Notes: generated by a model from the letters alone, not told the origin. Counted from the stretch's first letter, positions 30,850 through 42,699 are shown. The stretch: DNA of 64,000 nucleotides from Limanda limanda (GCF_963576545.1 NC_083648.1:23340042-23404041); one strand, 5' to 3'. Program-made: numbers and translations.

Positions 30850-33180
30850 TGAATACATTCAAACAGGTCATTACAGGTAGAATATGAAATTTTACCTGAT
30901 TGACGAATGAATTTTATGATAAAAAGCCCTAATGCATAAGACATATCAGTGTGACCTTTTTTGAGAATTACTGATAGAGATGATAAAAGCAGCATAACGT
31001 TTTCAATTTACTTCAATTTAAATGCATTTTGCAGTTAGTACTCAATTTTGTGCTTCAGTCAAAGTTTGATATTCCTTTATCGGATAAAGCTTTCCTAAAG
31101 GAAATTATTATTCAAGGTATTACACTACAATTTTAAAGAATGTCAGTAGTTAAGTAGAACCCCACATTTTGTGACAGGGTTTTCCCTCACATTTCAGGTC
31201 TTAGTGATGGCCTGTTTAGGAAATCATGTTCAAACTCCACTCGCTGGTGGAAATGGTATTAGACACACATATAACCTGCTGATTGTGAAGAGTTGCTACA
31301 GACTCCAGAGCTGCACACAGTCCCCCAGTGTGCCCTAATGATGTTGACGGTGTTGATATTGCTCCTCAAAATTAGTTTAATCTCAAAAGTGATTGAATTT
31401 CAAGCAAGTAATTTAGACAAATAATTTAACGGGGGTAATTGAAGTAATTGCCAATTAGTTGTAGAGTGTGGAAACATTAAAATGAAGGTGTGAGAAAGGC
31501 AAGATCCATTATCACACGGAACTGTCTGCTCTAATAAGGAAGCCATGGTCGTGTAATCACTGCAGCAGTGGAAGACAATTGAAGTTTTTCAGGACCATTT
31601 CATGTATTCGCTTGGATGGAATAAAAACATTTTTTGATTGATTTCTCATATGACGGATCTCAGATTTTTTTTCAAAATCAGGGTCCATAAAGAGGCCAGT
31701 ATTTACACATAAGGGCCAATTCCAGTATATTTCCAACATCCATGTCCAATTTCTGATTTGTTTACCTTTAGCGCCTTTTTGAAAATGTTTCCTTGTTTAA
31801 GAACATTGTGTACTTAAAAAAAACCCTTCAAATTGTTATATTTCTTGTTAGTATTGTAAGTGAACACTCATTTCACACTTTTAAAGACAAATGACAGGAT
31901 ATTGGCACTTCAAGGGCAAATCAGAGTTCAGCTGGGGCCAATGCCCCCACTGGGCTTGCCCCTGGATCCGTCCCTGTGCATAACCACACTTCTCCTTGGG
32001 CTAACCATTACTTTGGACACAATATGGCCATCACCTGTCCTGTCATTTTTTTTAGATTGTACTCACAACCAAAAATACAAACATATGTTTAAATTGAGAT
32101 TTCAAATTCCAGAAAAACATCATTGGTGGACGCAGTGTGACAGCTTAGTTATAGTTATGGTGAATATGTGCAAGTGTTTCTTTTCCCTCGGCTTTGGAGC
32201 AGGGGGGATTTGTTGCATCTTTGATGACAGTGGCCCACGCATTTCCTGTGTCTCCCTCTTCCATCTCGTTGTCAGTGGCAGCCGGCTGATAAACCCACTG
32301 TACACAGCAGCAAACACAACACTGACAAAGATAAAGTGACGGTAGCTGGTGTGGGAATTTTGTTATGCTGGAATTATATTACGATTAGGAATCATAAAAA
32401 ATGACTAAACATTACTCTTATTATGAATTACTCATCCGGCATAATATTCATAATTAGAGTGTTTATATTATGTTATTATGCATATTAAAGTGTATATGAA
32501 AACAGGGGAATAGTTCTTACTGGCCAAACAAGAGAATCAGTTGAATTATGAACGTCATTAATCTTAATTATGAATTTTATTTTAATGAGGCATGTCCCTT
32601 TAATGAGTATAATATAGTTTGTGAGGCAGACAGCAGACCTTTATGGATCTATGTGACTAAGAGCATGTACAAGTTCAACTTTAGGTGCACATACAGTAGT
32701 AATGAAACTGCAGTGACAAAGACTATAACAACAATGGACAAAAAACAAAGACCTAACCAAAAGTGGGGTGGGAAACAGAAACAGTGGATAGATGGTATAT
32801 AAGACCAATAAACAGAGGGCTGCAAGTTGGGGATTTTTGTGGAACATATGCATGCACTGTGGAGAGGCTACCTCTTAAGTGGAGCTGGGTAAAAAGTCCA
32901 GATGATATTACGTCACGTTGATGGGAAGAATATGAAGCTGGAAGGTTGGACCAACGGTTAAAGGCCAGAGTCAGATTCCTGCATGGATTCTGTCTGAAGG
33001 AGGAGGAGCTTCCTCTCCTCCACTCTGTCTCTTTTCTTCTGTTGTTTATCCTTCCCTCTGTCAGATCATTGTAGGAAACTTAAAGTCTGTCCCCGGTTGT
33101 CCAGAGATACACTGCTCTATTTTTTTTTTAAACTTATGTCTTTGAATGAACGTGTTACTACCAGAACAATGACATGATTT
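30850..33180. other. AT-rich DNA with possible conserved non-coding blocks
   Basis: Blocks at about 31200-31560 and 32355-32620 are rich in TAATTA/TTAATT and related homeodomain-type words. By texture they resemble vertebrate non-coding conserved elements. The 159-codon frame at 31860-32339 starts in a repeat-like phrase (GCCCCTGGATCCGTCCCTG) and has no domain. No gene is supported. Confidence 0.35.
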
Positions 33181-33185
33181 CCTCA

Positions 33186-33425
33186 TAGTAATTTGTCAGT
33201 ATTTATATGGCGCTTATCTCTTATTGATAACCACTCATACACCCATACATACACACATATGGTGCATCTATGTACAGCACTTTTTCTAACATCCATCACA
33301 CAGACTATGTCGACTAGGCAGTTTAGGGCAATTTGGGGTTCGGTACAGGACACGCAGAATGAAGGAGACGGTGATCGAACCAACTTTCTGGTTACTTGCT
33401 CTATCTCCTGATCCACAGTGGCCTA
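33186..33425 (-). repeat. tRNA-like SINE (teleost family), minus strand
   Basis: On the minus strand the head reads TGGATCAGGAGATAGAGCAA (A-box-like), then GTTGGTTCGATCACC (B-box-like), followed by the family phrases GTCCTGTACC…CCAAATTGCC and a tail with AAGCGCCATATAAATA. This layout is a widespread fish short repeat with a tRNA-derived promoter. It is diverged from any active copy. Confidence 0.75.
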
Positions 33426-33900
33426 CTAATACAATTAGAATCATACCAAACAGGATACAGCAAGTGCACAGCATCCCAGTGCACGCAGGCACAACATGTT
33501 ATAATGTGACATCACTGCAAAGGCTATATAACATGGCATTGCTCCTCATATTATCAAATATGCTCAACAATCATACTACACAAATATAGTGAAGTTTGGT
33601 AGTGGATACGCTTACTTTTAGTTTAAGTTTCTTATGGGGAAAAATGTATGCAAATCATTAATATAATATATGAGAATAGAATAGAAGACATGTTAAAAGA
33701 TTAGTTTGCTGTCGAGGAAAGTCTCAGGAAATCAATGCAATGTCCTTTGAAGTCATGGAGACACAATTGTGTTTGAGTGAGTGTGTTGTGAACAAATAAT
33801 GTGTGGGGGGGGGTCGAATGGGGTCTCTGTATTGATGGGGGTTTAACGTACAAATAACAATTGATTCAAAGATTGAAAAAAAAATATTTTGAGTTAAGTT

Positions 33901-34137
33901 TCAAGTTTGCATGTTTTCTCTTGTGTCTGTGTGGGTTTTCTCCAGGTACTCCAGCTTTCTCCCACCGTCCAAAGTTGTGCAGACTGGGGTTGAGACCTCA
34001 AACTGATTGTAGGTTTGAATGTGAGAATGGGTTGTTTGTCCCGGTATGTTGTCCCTGCAGTGCACTGGTAACCTGTCCAGGTGGTACCCAATGGGATTGT
34101 CTGAAGCGGTATTGATTATGGATGGACGAATGGATTT
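33901..34137 (+). repeat. Widespread teleost interspersed repeat with GGATGGA-type tail
   Basis: It contains GTTTGCATGTTTTCTCTTGT, GTGTGGGTTTTCTCCAGGTA, CTCCCACCGTCCAAAG and CTGGTAACCTGTCCAGG, and ends …GCGGTATTGATTATGGATGG. These phrases in this order mark a repeat common across fish genomes, often assigned to the 3' part of RTE/Expander-type LINEs. The class assignment is from memory; repeat identity is strong. Open frames on both strands through it are by-products. Confidence 0.75.
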
Positions 34138-34139
34138 CA

Positions 34140-34880
34140 CTCTGTAAATTTTAAACTGCAGCAGTCACAGCAAATTAATTATTATTATTACTGCAATTTT
34201 GTTGATAAATAATCTTGACTAATAGTGTATAAAGGTTTTCTCAATCAGAACCTGTCATCTTTTCAATTACTTTTCCCACGTCTCACGTCACACACCATGT
34301 TGCGTCATGCTTAGCAGGCACCTAGTTTAATTAGAGGAGGAGATAAACTGCATCAACAATCAGAGTAACAATCTCTTCACTCAAAAATCACTGTGGAGTT
34401 TATCTGATTAGACTCACATTACTGTGTAATTGTATTATATTTCCTGATAACAAAGTTTTGGGGATTTCTCTCACTCAGACGTCTCTTGATGATGAATGTA
34501 GATAATCTGTTGTTTTCCTCATAGTCGGTTGTCATAACAGCTGAGGGAATTTACATTTGTGTTATAGCAGCAGGGTGATTTGTGTTGGAAAAAATAAAAT
34601 GATTTTTCCTTAATCGGTTATACAGAATATTATTAATGAACGTGCCAAGGCCAAAATTATGCACAAATACTTTTTTAATTCATGTGTGTCAGCTCTGAAC
34701 CCGTACAGCAGATGTGTACGGGTTTGTGTTGAATCTTGGCTTCAGTTACCATCTGAAAGTTTCATGATGTGGCCTCTGTACTCTAGAAAACACAAAACTT
34801 TTTCTTTATTTTATCTATGAAATTAAATCTGGCTCATCATCAGTAACTATTTGCCCAAACGCTGCTGGCAGAACCGAATA
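34140..34880. other. Intergenic or intronic DNA, no feature
   Basis: AT-rich, nothing supported. A GATAA-containing block around 34340-34460 is unremarkable. Confidence 0.5.
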
Positions 34881-34887
34881 ACGTTAC

Positions 34888-35015
34888 CTGTGACTGTTGT
34901 TTCCCATCTTTGCCAAAGTAATCAGTGCTGTGGTACAGTGCCATGACTGACGGTTCGCAGTGGCTCAGGCAGCTCAGGGAGAAAATCATCATGTCAGCCA
35001 AGCCAACCTTGTCCT
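34888..35015 (-). CDS. Candidate coding exon, minus strand
   Basis: On the minus strand an acceptor (…CACCGCACTCCAG) and a donor CACAG|GTAACG bound 128 bases. Entered in phase 1, they read DKVGLADMMIFSLSCLSHCE, then PSVMALYHSTDYFGKDGKQQ and SQ, leaving in phase 0. The peptide is protein-like and the region is GC-richer than its surroundings. The plus strand is also open here (ATG 34943 to TGA 35096-35098, 51 codons), and a donor CCAG|GTGAGG follows at 35116. So the strand is not settled. The protein is not recognised. Confidence 0.4.
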
Positions 35016-35349
35016 CTGGAGTGCGGTGCAGGAGTTGTGTGACCCCGCAAGCCCATCAACCACACACACTCCCCGAGGAAATCACAACCTCAGCCTGACT
35101 GCTCCTTAACTCCAGGTGAGGAGTGGAGGGAAAAAAAGCAGTTGGAGTCGTGCTTTATACTCGGGCATGGACATCAGTTAATCTCTTTAACTTTGGTGCT
35201 ATGCAGTGAGTAGAAACTGCTGCCATGATTACAGCTATCCGGTTCAAATGTTTTTGCCTGAGGTTACATGTAATGTCAGCAAAAGTTAAACAAATTAGTT
35301 TTCTCCTGATACTTTTTGCGTTTGGTAATAGTAATAATAATAACTTGGA

Positions 35350-35645
35350 TAAAGCGCTTTACAATAAAACAAGAAATACAATTTGTAAATCATCAAGATT
35401 TTGTAACCATTAGCAGGGCCCTGCCAGAGATAGCAGATCACAGATAAAAGGCAGGAGCCTGCTGATTTAAGGCATTAAAAACATGCAGTAAAATCTAAGA
35501 TCCAATAGTGAAAGTCAGAGGTAGCCAGTGTAGTGATGAAAGGACTGATGTAATGTAGCTGCTTCTCTTAGAACATGTTAAAAGCCTGTCAGCAGCATTT
35601 TGGTTCAGCTGCAGTCTTTTATTGTGTTTCGCCTGCCGATAAGAT
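35350..35645 (-). mobile_element. L2-type LINE ORF2 C-terminal relic
   Basis: The minus strand reads LQLNQNAADRLLTCSKRSSY, then ITSVLSSLHWLPLTF, a stop, then VFNALNQQAPAFICDLL. This is the conserved ORF2 end of L2/Rex-type LINEs ('LQLVQNAAARLLTGTKR … HITPVLASLHWLPV … FKALNGLAPPYISDLL'). A GGATAAAGCGCTTTACAA phrase just downstream (plus 35348-35365) fits the 3' tail. Only this 3' fragment remains, with stops. Confidence 0.85.
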
Positions 35646-35649
35646 CAAC

Positions 35650-36780
35650 ACCTTGGTTGTGAGTTTAAAAAAAAAACATAATTAGACCGCCAAACTAGAT
35701 GAAAGTGTTTTTGCCAGGGCTAGGTTTTGTTATTATAATTAATTATATATAATAATAATTTCGAAGAGTCTTTGGCATTGAATATTTTTGGAGTGGACAA
35801 AGAACCAACTCTTGAGGAACCTCACAAAAACCAAGGAGGAGGCATCTGCGAGCACAAGAGAGATCAGAGCCCATTTGGTAGATGTGAGATGAACAAATCC
35901 AGAGTCACATCCCTGATGCCAACAGTTTTTCAGATGGATAACTAAGACAAGGACAGAAGTGAATGTAGAAGCCCACAGGCCTGCATCAGCGGCAAGCAGT
36001 AAGTCATTGTGCAGGGAGCAAGAGTCAGGATTTTATTTTTCTAAAATTAGATCAGTACTCAGAATAAATCAGTTATGTGGAGTCTTCTGAGTTTTCTTTA
36101 ATACTTGGAATATTTGCAGCTTATGGATTGGTCTAAAAAAATAAGGATCCAGAGAGGACTTCTTAAGCAGTGGGCACATGGTGTCATGTGTAAAACCGGT
36201 GGGGAACTACTATAGAGTGGTTAACAAATGTCTAAGATACATCTGGACCAGCCAAGTAGGAATGCTGTCTGAAGGGAAGTTGGATGCTATTGAAAGTTCA
36301 GGAGCATGTTCCTCATTTCACTAGACTGAGTTAGTGCTGGAGTTGTACAGGGATCAACACCAACATCTCTAAATTCAGTGTTAATGTGCTGCTGAACCTT
36401 CACTATCTTGTTATAGAAGTAATCACATCTCTCCGGAGGATTCCACTGGCTGCCTAAGTGAGGAGCCAATCACAGAGTTTATGGTTTTAAAGAGAGTTCA
36501 GGGATGTTCCCGTCTTTAGCAATCAGCTACATGAACTGAGACGGCTCACTGATAAGTGGACATCAAATGTTTACGAGAAGCAAGGGAATCACTACGTTTA
36601 TGCCTTCTTATTTCTATTCCTCCATCCTCCTTTGTCTTTATTTCGTCTAAGTGCGGCAGTGAAGAGAAGTTTGACTTTTTATAGCGATCAGGAGCTGTAG
36701 AATCTTAAATATTTGTGCAGGGGCTAATAAAACACATTTACAAACTCTTCTAAAGTAAGGTCTTGATGTTAATAGGTGCT
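35650..36780. other. Repeat-like intergenic DNA
   Basis: Phrases such as CTCACAAAAACCAAGGAGGA and CACATCCCTGATGCC look repeat-derived, but I cannot assign them. No coding frame is supported. Confidence 0.35.
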
Positions 36781-36784
36781 GAAA

Positions 36785-37378
36785 AGAGTCTGAGGCATTA
36801 AAAATTGATAACCCTTTATTAGTCCCACCATGGGGAAATTTGCAATATCAAAACAGCAAGAGTAAAAAAGACATCAGTAAGCAACAATAAGTAACATGTA
36901 ATAATTAAGTGTAAGAATGATAATACTTAGTGTAAGGAAATGAGAAAAATATAGAAAAATATGAATGAAAATAAATGACTATGTAAAGTGTAAAAACAAT
37001 ATATGCATGGATTGCACATGAATCATTGTATTGCACAGACAGAATGAATATTGCACAATTAAGAGTTAAACCAGAGTGACAATACAGTCCATAATGATGC
37101 ATCTAGTTCTACTGGGAGCAGAACTGGTTGTACAGTCTTACTGCAGCAAGAAGGAACGATCTATGATACCTCTCCATCAGACACTGGTGGATCCGTCTGT
37201 CGCTGAAAGAGCTGCCCAGTGCTGTGATGGTGTCCTGCAGGGCGTGGGACTGGTTGACCATGAGAGAAGACCGCTTCTCCATAATCATCCTCTCTCCCAT
37301 CACCTCCACTCGGTCAAGAGGGTATCCCAGGAGGTGAAGAAAGAGTGCTCTTTGTAATGGCTGTGATATGTGACACAA
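36785..37378 (-). mobile_element. LINE 3' fragment (ORF2 end and 3' UTR)
   Basis: The minus strand of 37109-37378 reads LGYPLDRVEVMGERMIMEKR, then TALGSSFSDRRIHQCLMERY, then HRSFLLAAVRLYNQF. This follows the pattern found at the end of several fish non-LTR ORF2 proteins ('…RRYRxxxxRTxRYxxSFIPAAIRLLN'). The phrase CTTTATTAGTCCCACCATGGGGAAATTTGC at 36812-36842 is typical of the accompanying 3' UTR. The family is not resolved. Confidence 0.7.
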
Positions 37379-37429
37379 TGATTTAAGTAATCTAAAGGTT
37401 TGATGAAATCAAAAGTAAAAGAAGAATAA

Positions 37430-38038
37430 GAAAGTAGACACGTGGATCACCAACACAACATATAATTTGATACAATGGCTGATAAAAGGTCTAAAAGTCT
37501 TCAAGAAAACCATATGTCCTTGGGGGCGGCTTGTATTTGGAAATAAAAGTAAGATTCACAACATTGGAAAATCAATCTACAAAAATATTTGTGTGTGCTA
37601 GTGCAAGCCCCCTGCCTCGATCTCTCCATCTGGACTAGTGGAAGAGCAAGAGCTCTCGGGGGCTTGACTCAGTGAGGGGAGCATTTTTATCAGGATTAAT
37701 CCAAGCCTGTGATAATGAAAAACATCATTGTTGTTTGTCATAAGAAAATCCTGGCAGATAAAAGGCTTATTGGCAAGGAGTCTAACATTAAGGAAACAGA
37801 AAAGAGCCGTTTTAAATGAGGCAAGGGAAATAGCTTTAACTGTGATGCGTGGCATGTGAGTAAATTGTAATTTTACACACTGCTGTGCATTGATCCAAAC
37901 AGGAATTAAGGAATTAAAGTGGGGAATAAAACCAGCAGCAGGACCTGCACTCTCAGGGACTCTTAAGTCCAACTCAGTCTTGATTAGAAACTGGTAGCTA
38001 CAGCTAAAAGAAATAAAACAATTACAATTTTCAATCAA
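37430..38038 (-). mobile_element. LINE endonuclease-domain relic
   Basis: Minus-strand reading gives FKTALFCFLNVRLLANKPFI, then CQDFLMTNNNDVFHYHRLGL, then SCSSTSPDGEIEAGGLH. This is the start of the apurinic-type endonuclease of L2/Rex-like LINEs ('LLNVRSLANKTFLINDLI … DFLFLTETWL … GGGIA'). After a frameshift, RLLDLLSAIVSNY corresponds to the following 'LSDLLS' segment. The catalytic Glu (ETW) is lost. The upstream part of the frame belongs to the linker before the domain. Confidence 0.8.
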
Positions 38039-38698
38039 TTTTCATGTTCTTTTCCTGGTAGGATGCTAACTATCACTTTTAAATTGATCAAACTTGGTCC
38101 AAAGAAATGTTAAACTAAACCAAGCCCAGGATGAGTTGTTATGTTTTGCATCCAATGGTAAAAACTTTAACTGCGGAGGCCATGGATTCATGTTCCTATG
38201 GTAATTTTCGATTTACAGATACAATAAAAAAATATCTACAGCAATGAAAACCTTAGGTTGATTCTACTCTTCTAGGGAAAGTTCACAAACTTGAAAAAGG
38301 ACTATAACTTTTTTAAATGGTAAACTAAACAATTTTTTCTTTGTATACACCAATGCTGGGAAATACAACTCAAAATATTGAGATTATTTTATATTTAATT
38401 TCTGTCAATAAAGCCCTTTCACCTAAATCTTGGATCTTTAAAGCTGAGTTAAAGCACTTAAGTAATAACCTTGTTTGTATAGCACTTATCCAAACACGGT
38501 TCCTTGTTCACAAAATCAATACAAATAATGAATGAACTAAAATAAAATGTATTCAATTCAGTTACATTTTTGGTACCAGGAACAGTTGTGTAAAGTTCAC
38601 AATTAAGCTCGTCAGGTAGTTCAGTCAGACAAATCACGTCCAAACGTTTATTGCAGCAGTAGAACAGGTTTAGTGTTTGGCGTCTAGGCTCCAACAAA

Positions 38699-39262
38699 CG
38701 CCGGGTTCACACCGGACGTGGAAGAGACACCGATGCGCCACGCCGTGCTAATCCCTAGCGCGCAGGCGCTTGGCTGTTCACACCGGACGCTGAAGCGCCG
38801 TGCAGCCCTAATAATATCACATACTTTTGCTGTTATCAGCCTGCAGTAAAAGCGGCATTTTTTTCAAGCATATCCTTACTTACTGCAACAGCGTCCCAAC
38901 TCCCAACATGTAAAAATCTAAGCGAGAAAACACCAAAAAATGTACATTTACATATAAGAGCAGTGCTGCGAGGGTCAGGCTATAGTAGACCTGTTGTCAT
39001 TACGCCAACACTTGCCTCTGTGCCAACTACTTGGCATATCTAGTACGCCATCCCTCCCTGAAGCACCACCCCTTGCCAATCGGACATGGATGGGAGTTGC
39101 TGGATGGTCATTGTCGCCCTGTCCGCTACACACGACCTGCTCTTCCAACTCATCTACCTGCATCAAGGCCAGTTGAGGACAGCGAGGAAGATGAGAGCGA
39201 GTATGATTGTGATAATGGTGATTTAGATTCTAGTGATGCAGAATGCTCAGATTTGGACTAAT
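38699..39262 (+). mobile_element. DNA-transposon relic with transposase-like C-terminus
   Basis: The phrase GGTTCACACCGGACG occurs twice in direct orientation (38704 and 38778), typical of terminal or subterminal sequence of a fish DNA element. Downstream a frame (39031-39261) reads HPLPIGHGWELLDGHCRPVR, then YTRPALPTHL and an acidic tail EEDESEYDCDNGDLDSSDAE to CSDLD and a stop. That is the kind of C-terminus seen in transposon-encoded proteins. The matching right terminal repeat was not found. Family assignment (PIF/ISL2EU or other) is unresolved. Confidence 0.45.
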
Positions 39263-39540
39263 CTAATATATCAATGTCCTTATTATTCACCAGTTACATT
39301 GTTAGAATAATGTGTAGCATTTAACAACATGAAAGCATCCTGTAATTTACTTTTTTATGTCTTTTTTTAATGACCAAAAGGTAAAATTATTGGGGTACAA
39401 TAATTTCTTATTGGCATGTTTCAAGTGTTTTTCGTTCCTTTCTTAAGTTACAGTTATTAAATAAAACTTATTTCTGATATTCTTTGTTTTTGTCCTTCCA
39501 TAATAAGTAATGTATAAAGGCCATAGATCAACCATCTCCT

Positions 39541-40020
39541 GGAGACCTGGGGGCTGATTTGTGTATAAAACTTTACATCTTTGCTCTCCCGGATTGTGGC
39601 CATCTTGGATTTAGGGGTCAACAGGATGTCTAAATGTCAAAATGATGTCAGAATCACAATCTTTATGGTCAATTTACCACAAAAAGTGTCCTCATACATT
39701 ATTCTAGGTGCTCTGGTTAAAAAGTTAATTTGTGTATCAAAAATTATGTTTTCGCTCTACCAGATGGTGGCCATCTTGGATTTCGGGGTCAAGATGATGT
39801 CTAAATGTAAAAATTATGTCAGAAACACAAACCTTATGGTCAATTTGCCACAAAAAGTGTATTCATACATTATTCTAGGTGCTCTGGTAAAAAAGTTACC
39901 TTTACAAGATAGTGCTGGCTGCCATTTTGGATTCGGCCCTCTAGCGAAAAATGCCGACATTTTTGCGAGGGACATGGGGGCTAAATTTTTTATAAATGTT
40001 ATATAGATGTCAAATCAGTT
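39541..40020 (+). repeat. 171-bp tandem repeat, reading frame preserved
   Basis: Two near-complete units share GGCCATCTTGGATTT, GATGTCTAAATGT, TTATGGTCAATTT, CACAAAAAGTGT, CATACATTATTCTAGGTGCTCTGGT (starts about 39598 and 39769). A partial third begins at GCCATTTTGGATTCGG (39919). A leading GGGGGCTGATTTGTGTATAAA resembles a trailing GGGGGCTAAATTTTTTATAAA. The period, 57 codons, keeps one plus-strand frame open for 141 codons (39581-40006), with repeats such as MVNLPQKV and YIILGALVKKL. There is no initiation context, splice site or known domain. Confidence 0.85.
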
Positions 40021-40024
40021 GTCA

Positions 40025-41085
40025 AAACATATTTGCCAGAGAATGGTCACGGAATTGAGGTTTCGGACCCTACTAGGAATATGTGTAGCTGTAGCTCAAC
40101 GTATATCTGATTAAAGTTAGTAGACATAATTTTTTTTTAAAGCTCTGAGCCAGAAGAACAGAAAACATGAAACTGTCCAAATACCTATGTCCTGGACTTT
40201 ACATGACATTATATCTAAAATCAATTTATGTGCAAAATAACCATAATGTTCACAGTTCCATACAATTTAGAGTGAATTTTCTGTAATTACTGTGAAGAAA
40301 TGTACCCAGTTATCCCATGAATTAAACATGACTTGTCTCAGTCTTTGGCATGAATCACCACTAGCATATGGTTAATTACAGTCAAACAGAACAAACATCA
40401 GAAAGACAAACAGCTCACAGCACACATTGCAGCATGTCTCCCTGCTCCAATACCACAGGTGGTCCTCCGTCTTTTTTTTTAGTCTTCCATTATTTCCCAG
40501 TTCACTTTATGTCGAGCCAAAGCCCACATTCTGAGTTTCAATGAGCTTCAGAGCAAATGTCCACGTGGGAGAAAAAGACACGTCTACTTTATTGCTTTAA
40601 CATTTATTCACTTTCCTTGTCTGTTTCTTCCTTTCACTGTTTGATGAAATGTATCGGAGGCATCCGTACTATGTGAGGACTCTGTAGAGCTCAGTCAGGC
40701 CTCAATAACTTGTTTTCTGTATTACAATAAAGGCCTTTCATAATGACATCACCATGTATACCATGTAAGGATGAATGATTGGTCAATCTAAATAGGCTTA
40801 TCAGGCCTCTAATCTTATTGGTTGCAGAAAATATCTACACAACATTTGCTGGCTTCATAGTGGTGCTGTGATGATATTATTCTTATCATATGATCATTAG
40901 AATTCTGATTATATATAAGCTGTAGGCCATCTCTATAGTCATATAGCATGCATAGATACCTGTTAATGAAGAACTTTCCTAACTTTGTCATTGTGTTTCT
41001 CATCATATGATTCTACAAGATGAGGAATCATTTCCTGACCAATATTGTCTCAATCATTTGTACAGATATCTTTGAAAACTGTTGT
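40025..41085. other. Intergenic DNA, no feature
   Basis: AT-rich; no supported feature. Confidence 0.5.
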
Positions 41086-41089
41086 TTTG

Positions 41090-41215
41090 AACCATATTTT
41101 TGTCGACCTTTGACCTTTGACCACTCACACTGGCACAACTGATATTTCCACCAAGTTATGGGAAAATCAGTCCATGTGTTCTTAAGTCATTTCGTACACA
41201 CACACTTTTAGGCAC
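41090..41215 (+). repeat. Teleost interspersed repeat fragment
   Basis: TGTCGACCTTTGACCTTTGACC followed by CACCAAGTTATGGGAAAATC is typical wording of a scattered fish repeat ('TGACCTTTGACC … CCAAATTTGATGAAAATTCC'). It is short and diverged. Confidence 0.4.
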
Positions 41216-41219
41216 AGAT

Positions 41220-42355
41220 TCAGGGCAAACAAAACAGCCCTCCTGCGTGGCCTCGTGGAATCTGTTCAAATCAACCACCGTTCTGTTGAAAGTGCAATAA
41301 CAAAGATTTTGAGAATTAAAGAATTTTTATTTTATTTTGTATATTTGATCGTTACTTATTAAGTAATATATACTTCATGTTTTTGATAAATACTCATATT
41401 ATATATAAAGATTATATATAAAAAACTGATCTCTAATCTACATTCAAGAAGAGTCAGAACAGGCATGTAGTCCGAGAGTCTGTGTGAACAGCATCTCCTC
41501 TGTGGTCTGAGGCTCACTGTCATTTCATTAACCATTTACCAATCCCCTGAATTTCGGATAAACAAAATTGATGGCGCTGATCCACAGGATTGAGGCTGTT
41601 GTCAATCCAAGATTTTTTTTAAAAGGCACAAGCTATAAATAAAGATGTTTGCGCCTGCAATGTCAGCTATCAATAATGTCAGTTGTCAGAATACTCCGCT
41701 GTGCTCTGTAAAACACTGACAGCGTTGCAAGCGAGTGACCAGCTGAGCCACAAAATAGATAAAAACGGGGGGCCAGCGGTTTCACTTTATTACTTTGTGC
41801 GACAGGGAGGAGTTCAGCCCTTTTCTGTGTCTATTCCTGCACCATTTTGCAGGTGAACCACATATGTAGAGCATGCGTGTTAAAAAACGTTGCTCATACT
41901 ATAACAGACCTGAAGTGGGCACTGTAAGTCGTTTAATGTAGGGAAAAGGAACAGTACTAGATATGAAGATAAATATTGGGAGATAAAATGTGGTCAAAAC
42001 ATCCACAAATCTTATTCTGATAATATCTGCACTTATGGACGGAGACTGGAGTGTTGGATGTGCAGCCTTTAAAGTGACTCCTGCACAGATCAGAAACATT
42101 CACTTTAGAAGATTTCACATAATGTCCAGCATCATTCTGTAAATGATTAAAACCAGTGATACTAGTTTGCATTTGGCAAAAAAACTAAATAACAGTGATT
42201 ACAAGATAGAACTGGAGTTGAGTGAAGTCGAGTAAAGTAACACGTTAATTCAAATGTTTAACCCTAGCCCTATTTTTTTAAGTTTTAGAGAGTATTACAT
42301 AAATGAGAATGGTACTCAGTAGGGTGCATATGACCGTCAAGGCACCCCCTTAGGA
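41220..42355. other. Intergenic DNA, no feature
   Basis: Nothing supported beyond short TATAT runs near 41398-41420. Confidence 0.5.
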
Positions 42356-42359
42356 AACC

Positions 42360-42690
42360 ACATGTGAATGAACTAGCTCTGGATTTTTTATTGGAGCTGT
42401 ACCAAATTGTCCACACTCATATGTGGCTCCTGCCAGATTATTATTCATCAAGATCCATGAAATGTTCTCTGAGAAATCCATTAAAAAGTTGTAAAATGCT
42501 GACCATCTTAAAGAAAGTGAAAAAAACAAAGCCTGGATCTATATCAAAATGTTATGGATTCTTCCCTGACCCATAGTACATCCTTACACCAAGTTTCATG
42601 GTATTCCATCCTGTAGTTTTATATTTGAAAGTCTAAAGAAAACCATTGGCGAGACAATGTGTGTCCGTCAAAACCCATTACTTCCTATGT
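42360..42690 (+). repeat. Teleost interspersed repeat
   Basis: The run TTCTTCCCTGACCCATAGTACATCC, ACACCAAGTTTCATGG and CCATCCTGTAGTTTT follows the phrase order of a common fish repeat ('CTTCCCTGACCCAC…ATCCTGCAACCAAGTTTTGTGGAAATCGGTCCAGTAG'). The class is unknown to me. The plus frame at 42364-42576 is a by-product. Confidence 0.6.
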
Positions 42691-42699
42691 GAGGACCAC

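Noticed and set aside
31860..32339. 159-codon plus-strand frame, the longest in the window
   Set aside because: It begins in repeat-like sequence, has no domain or codon bias, and the other strand is also partly open. Chance is the simpler explanation.
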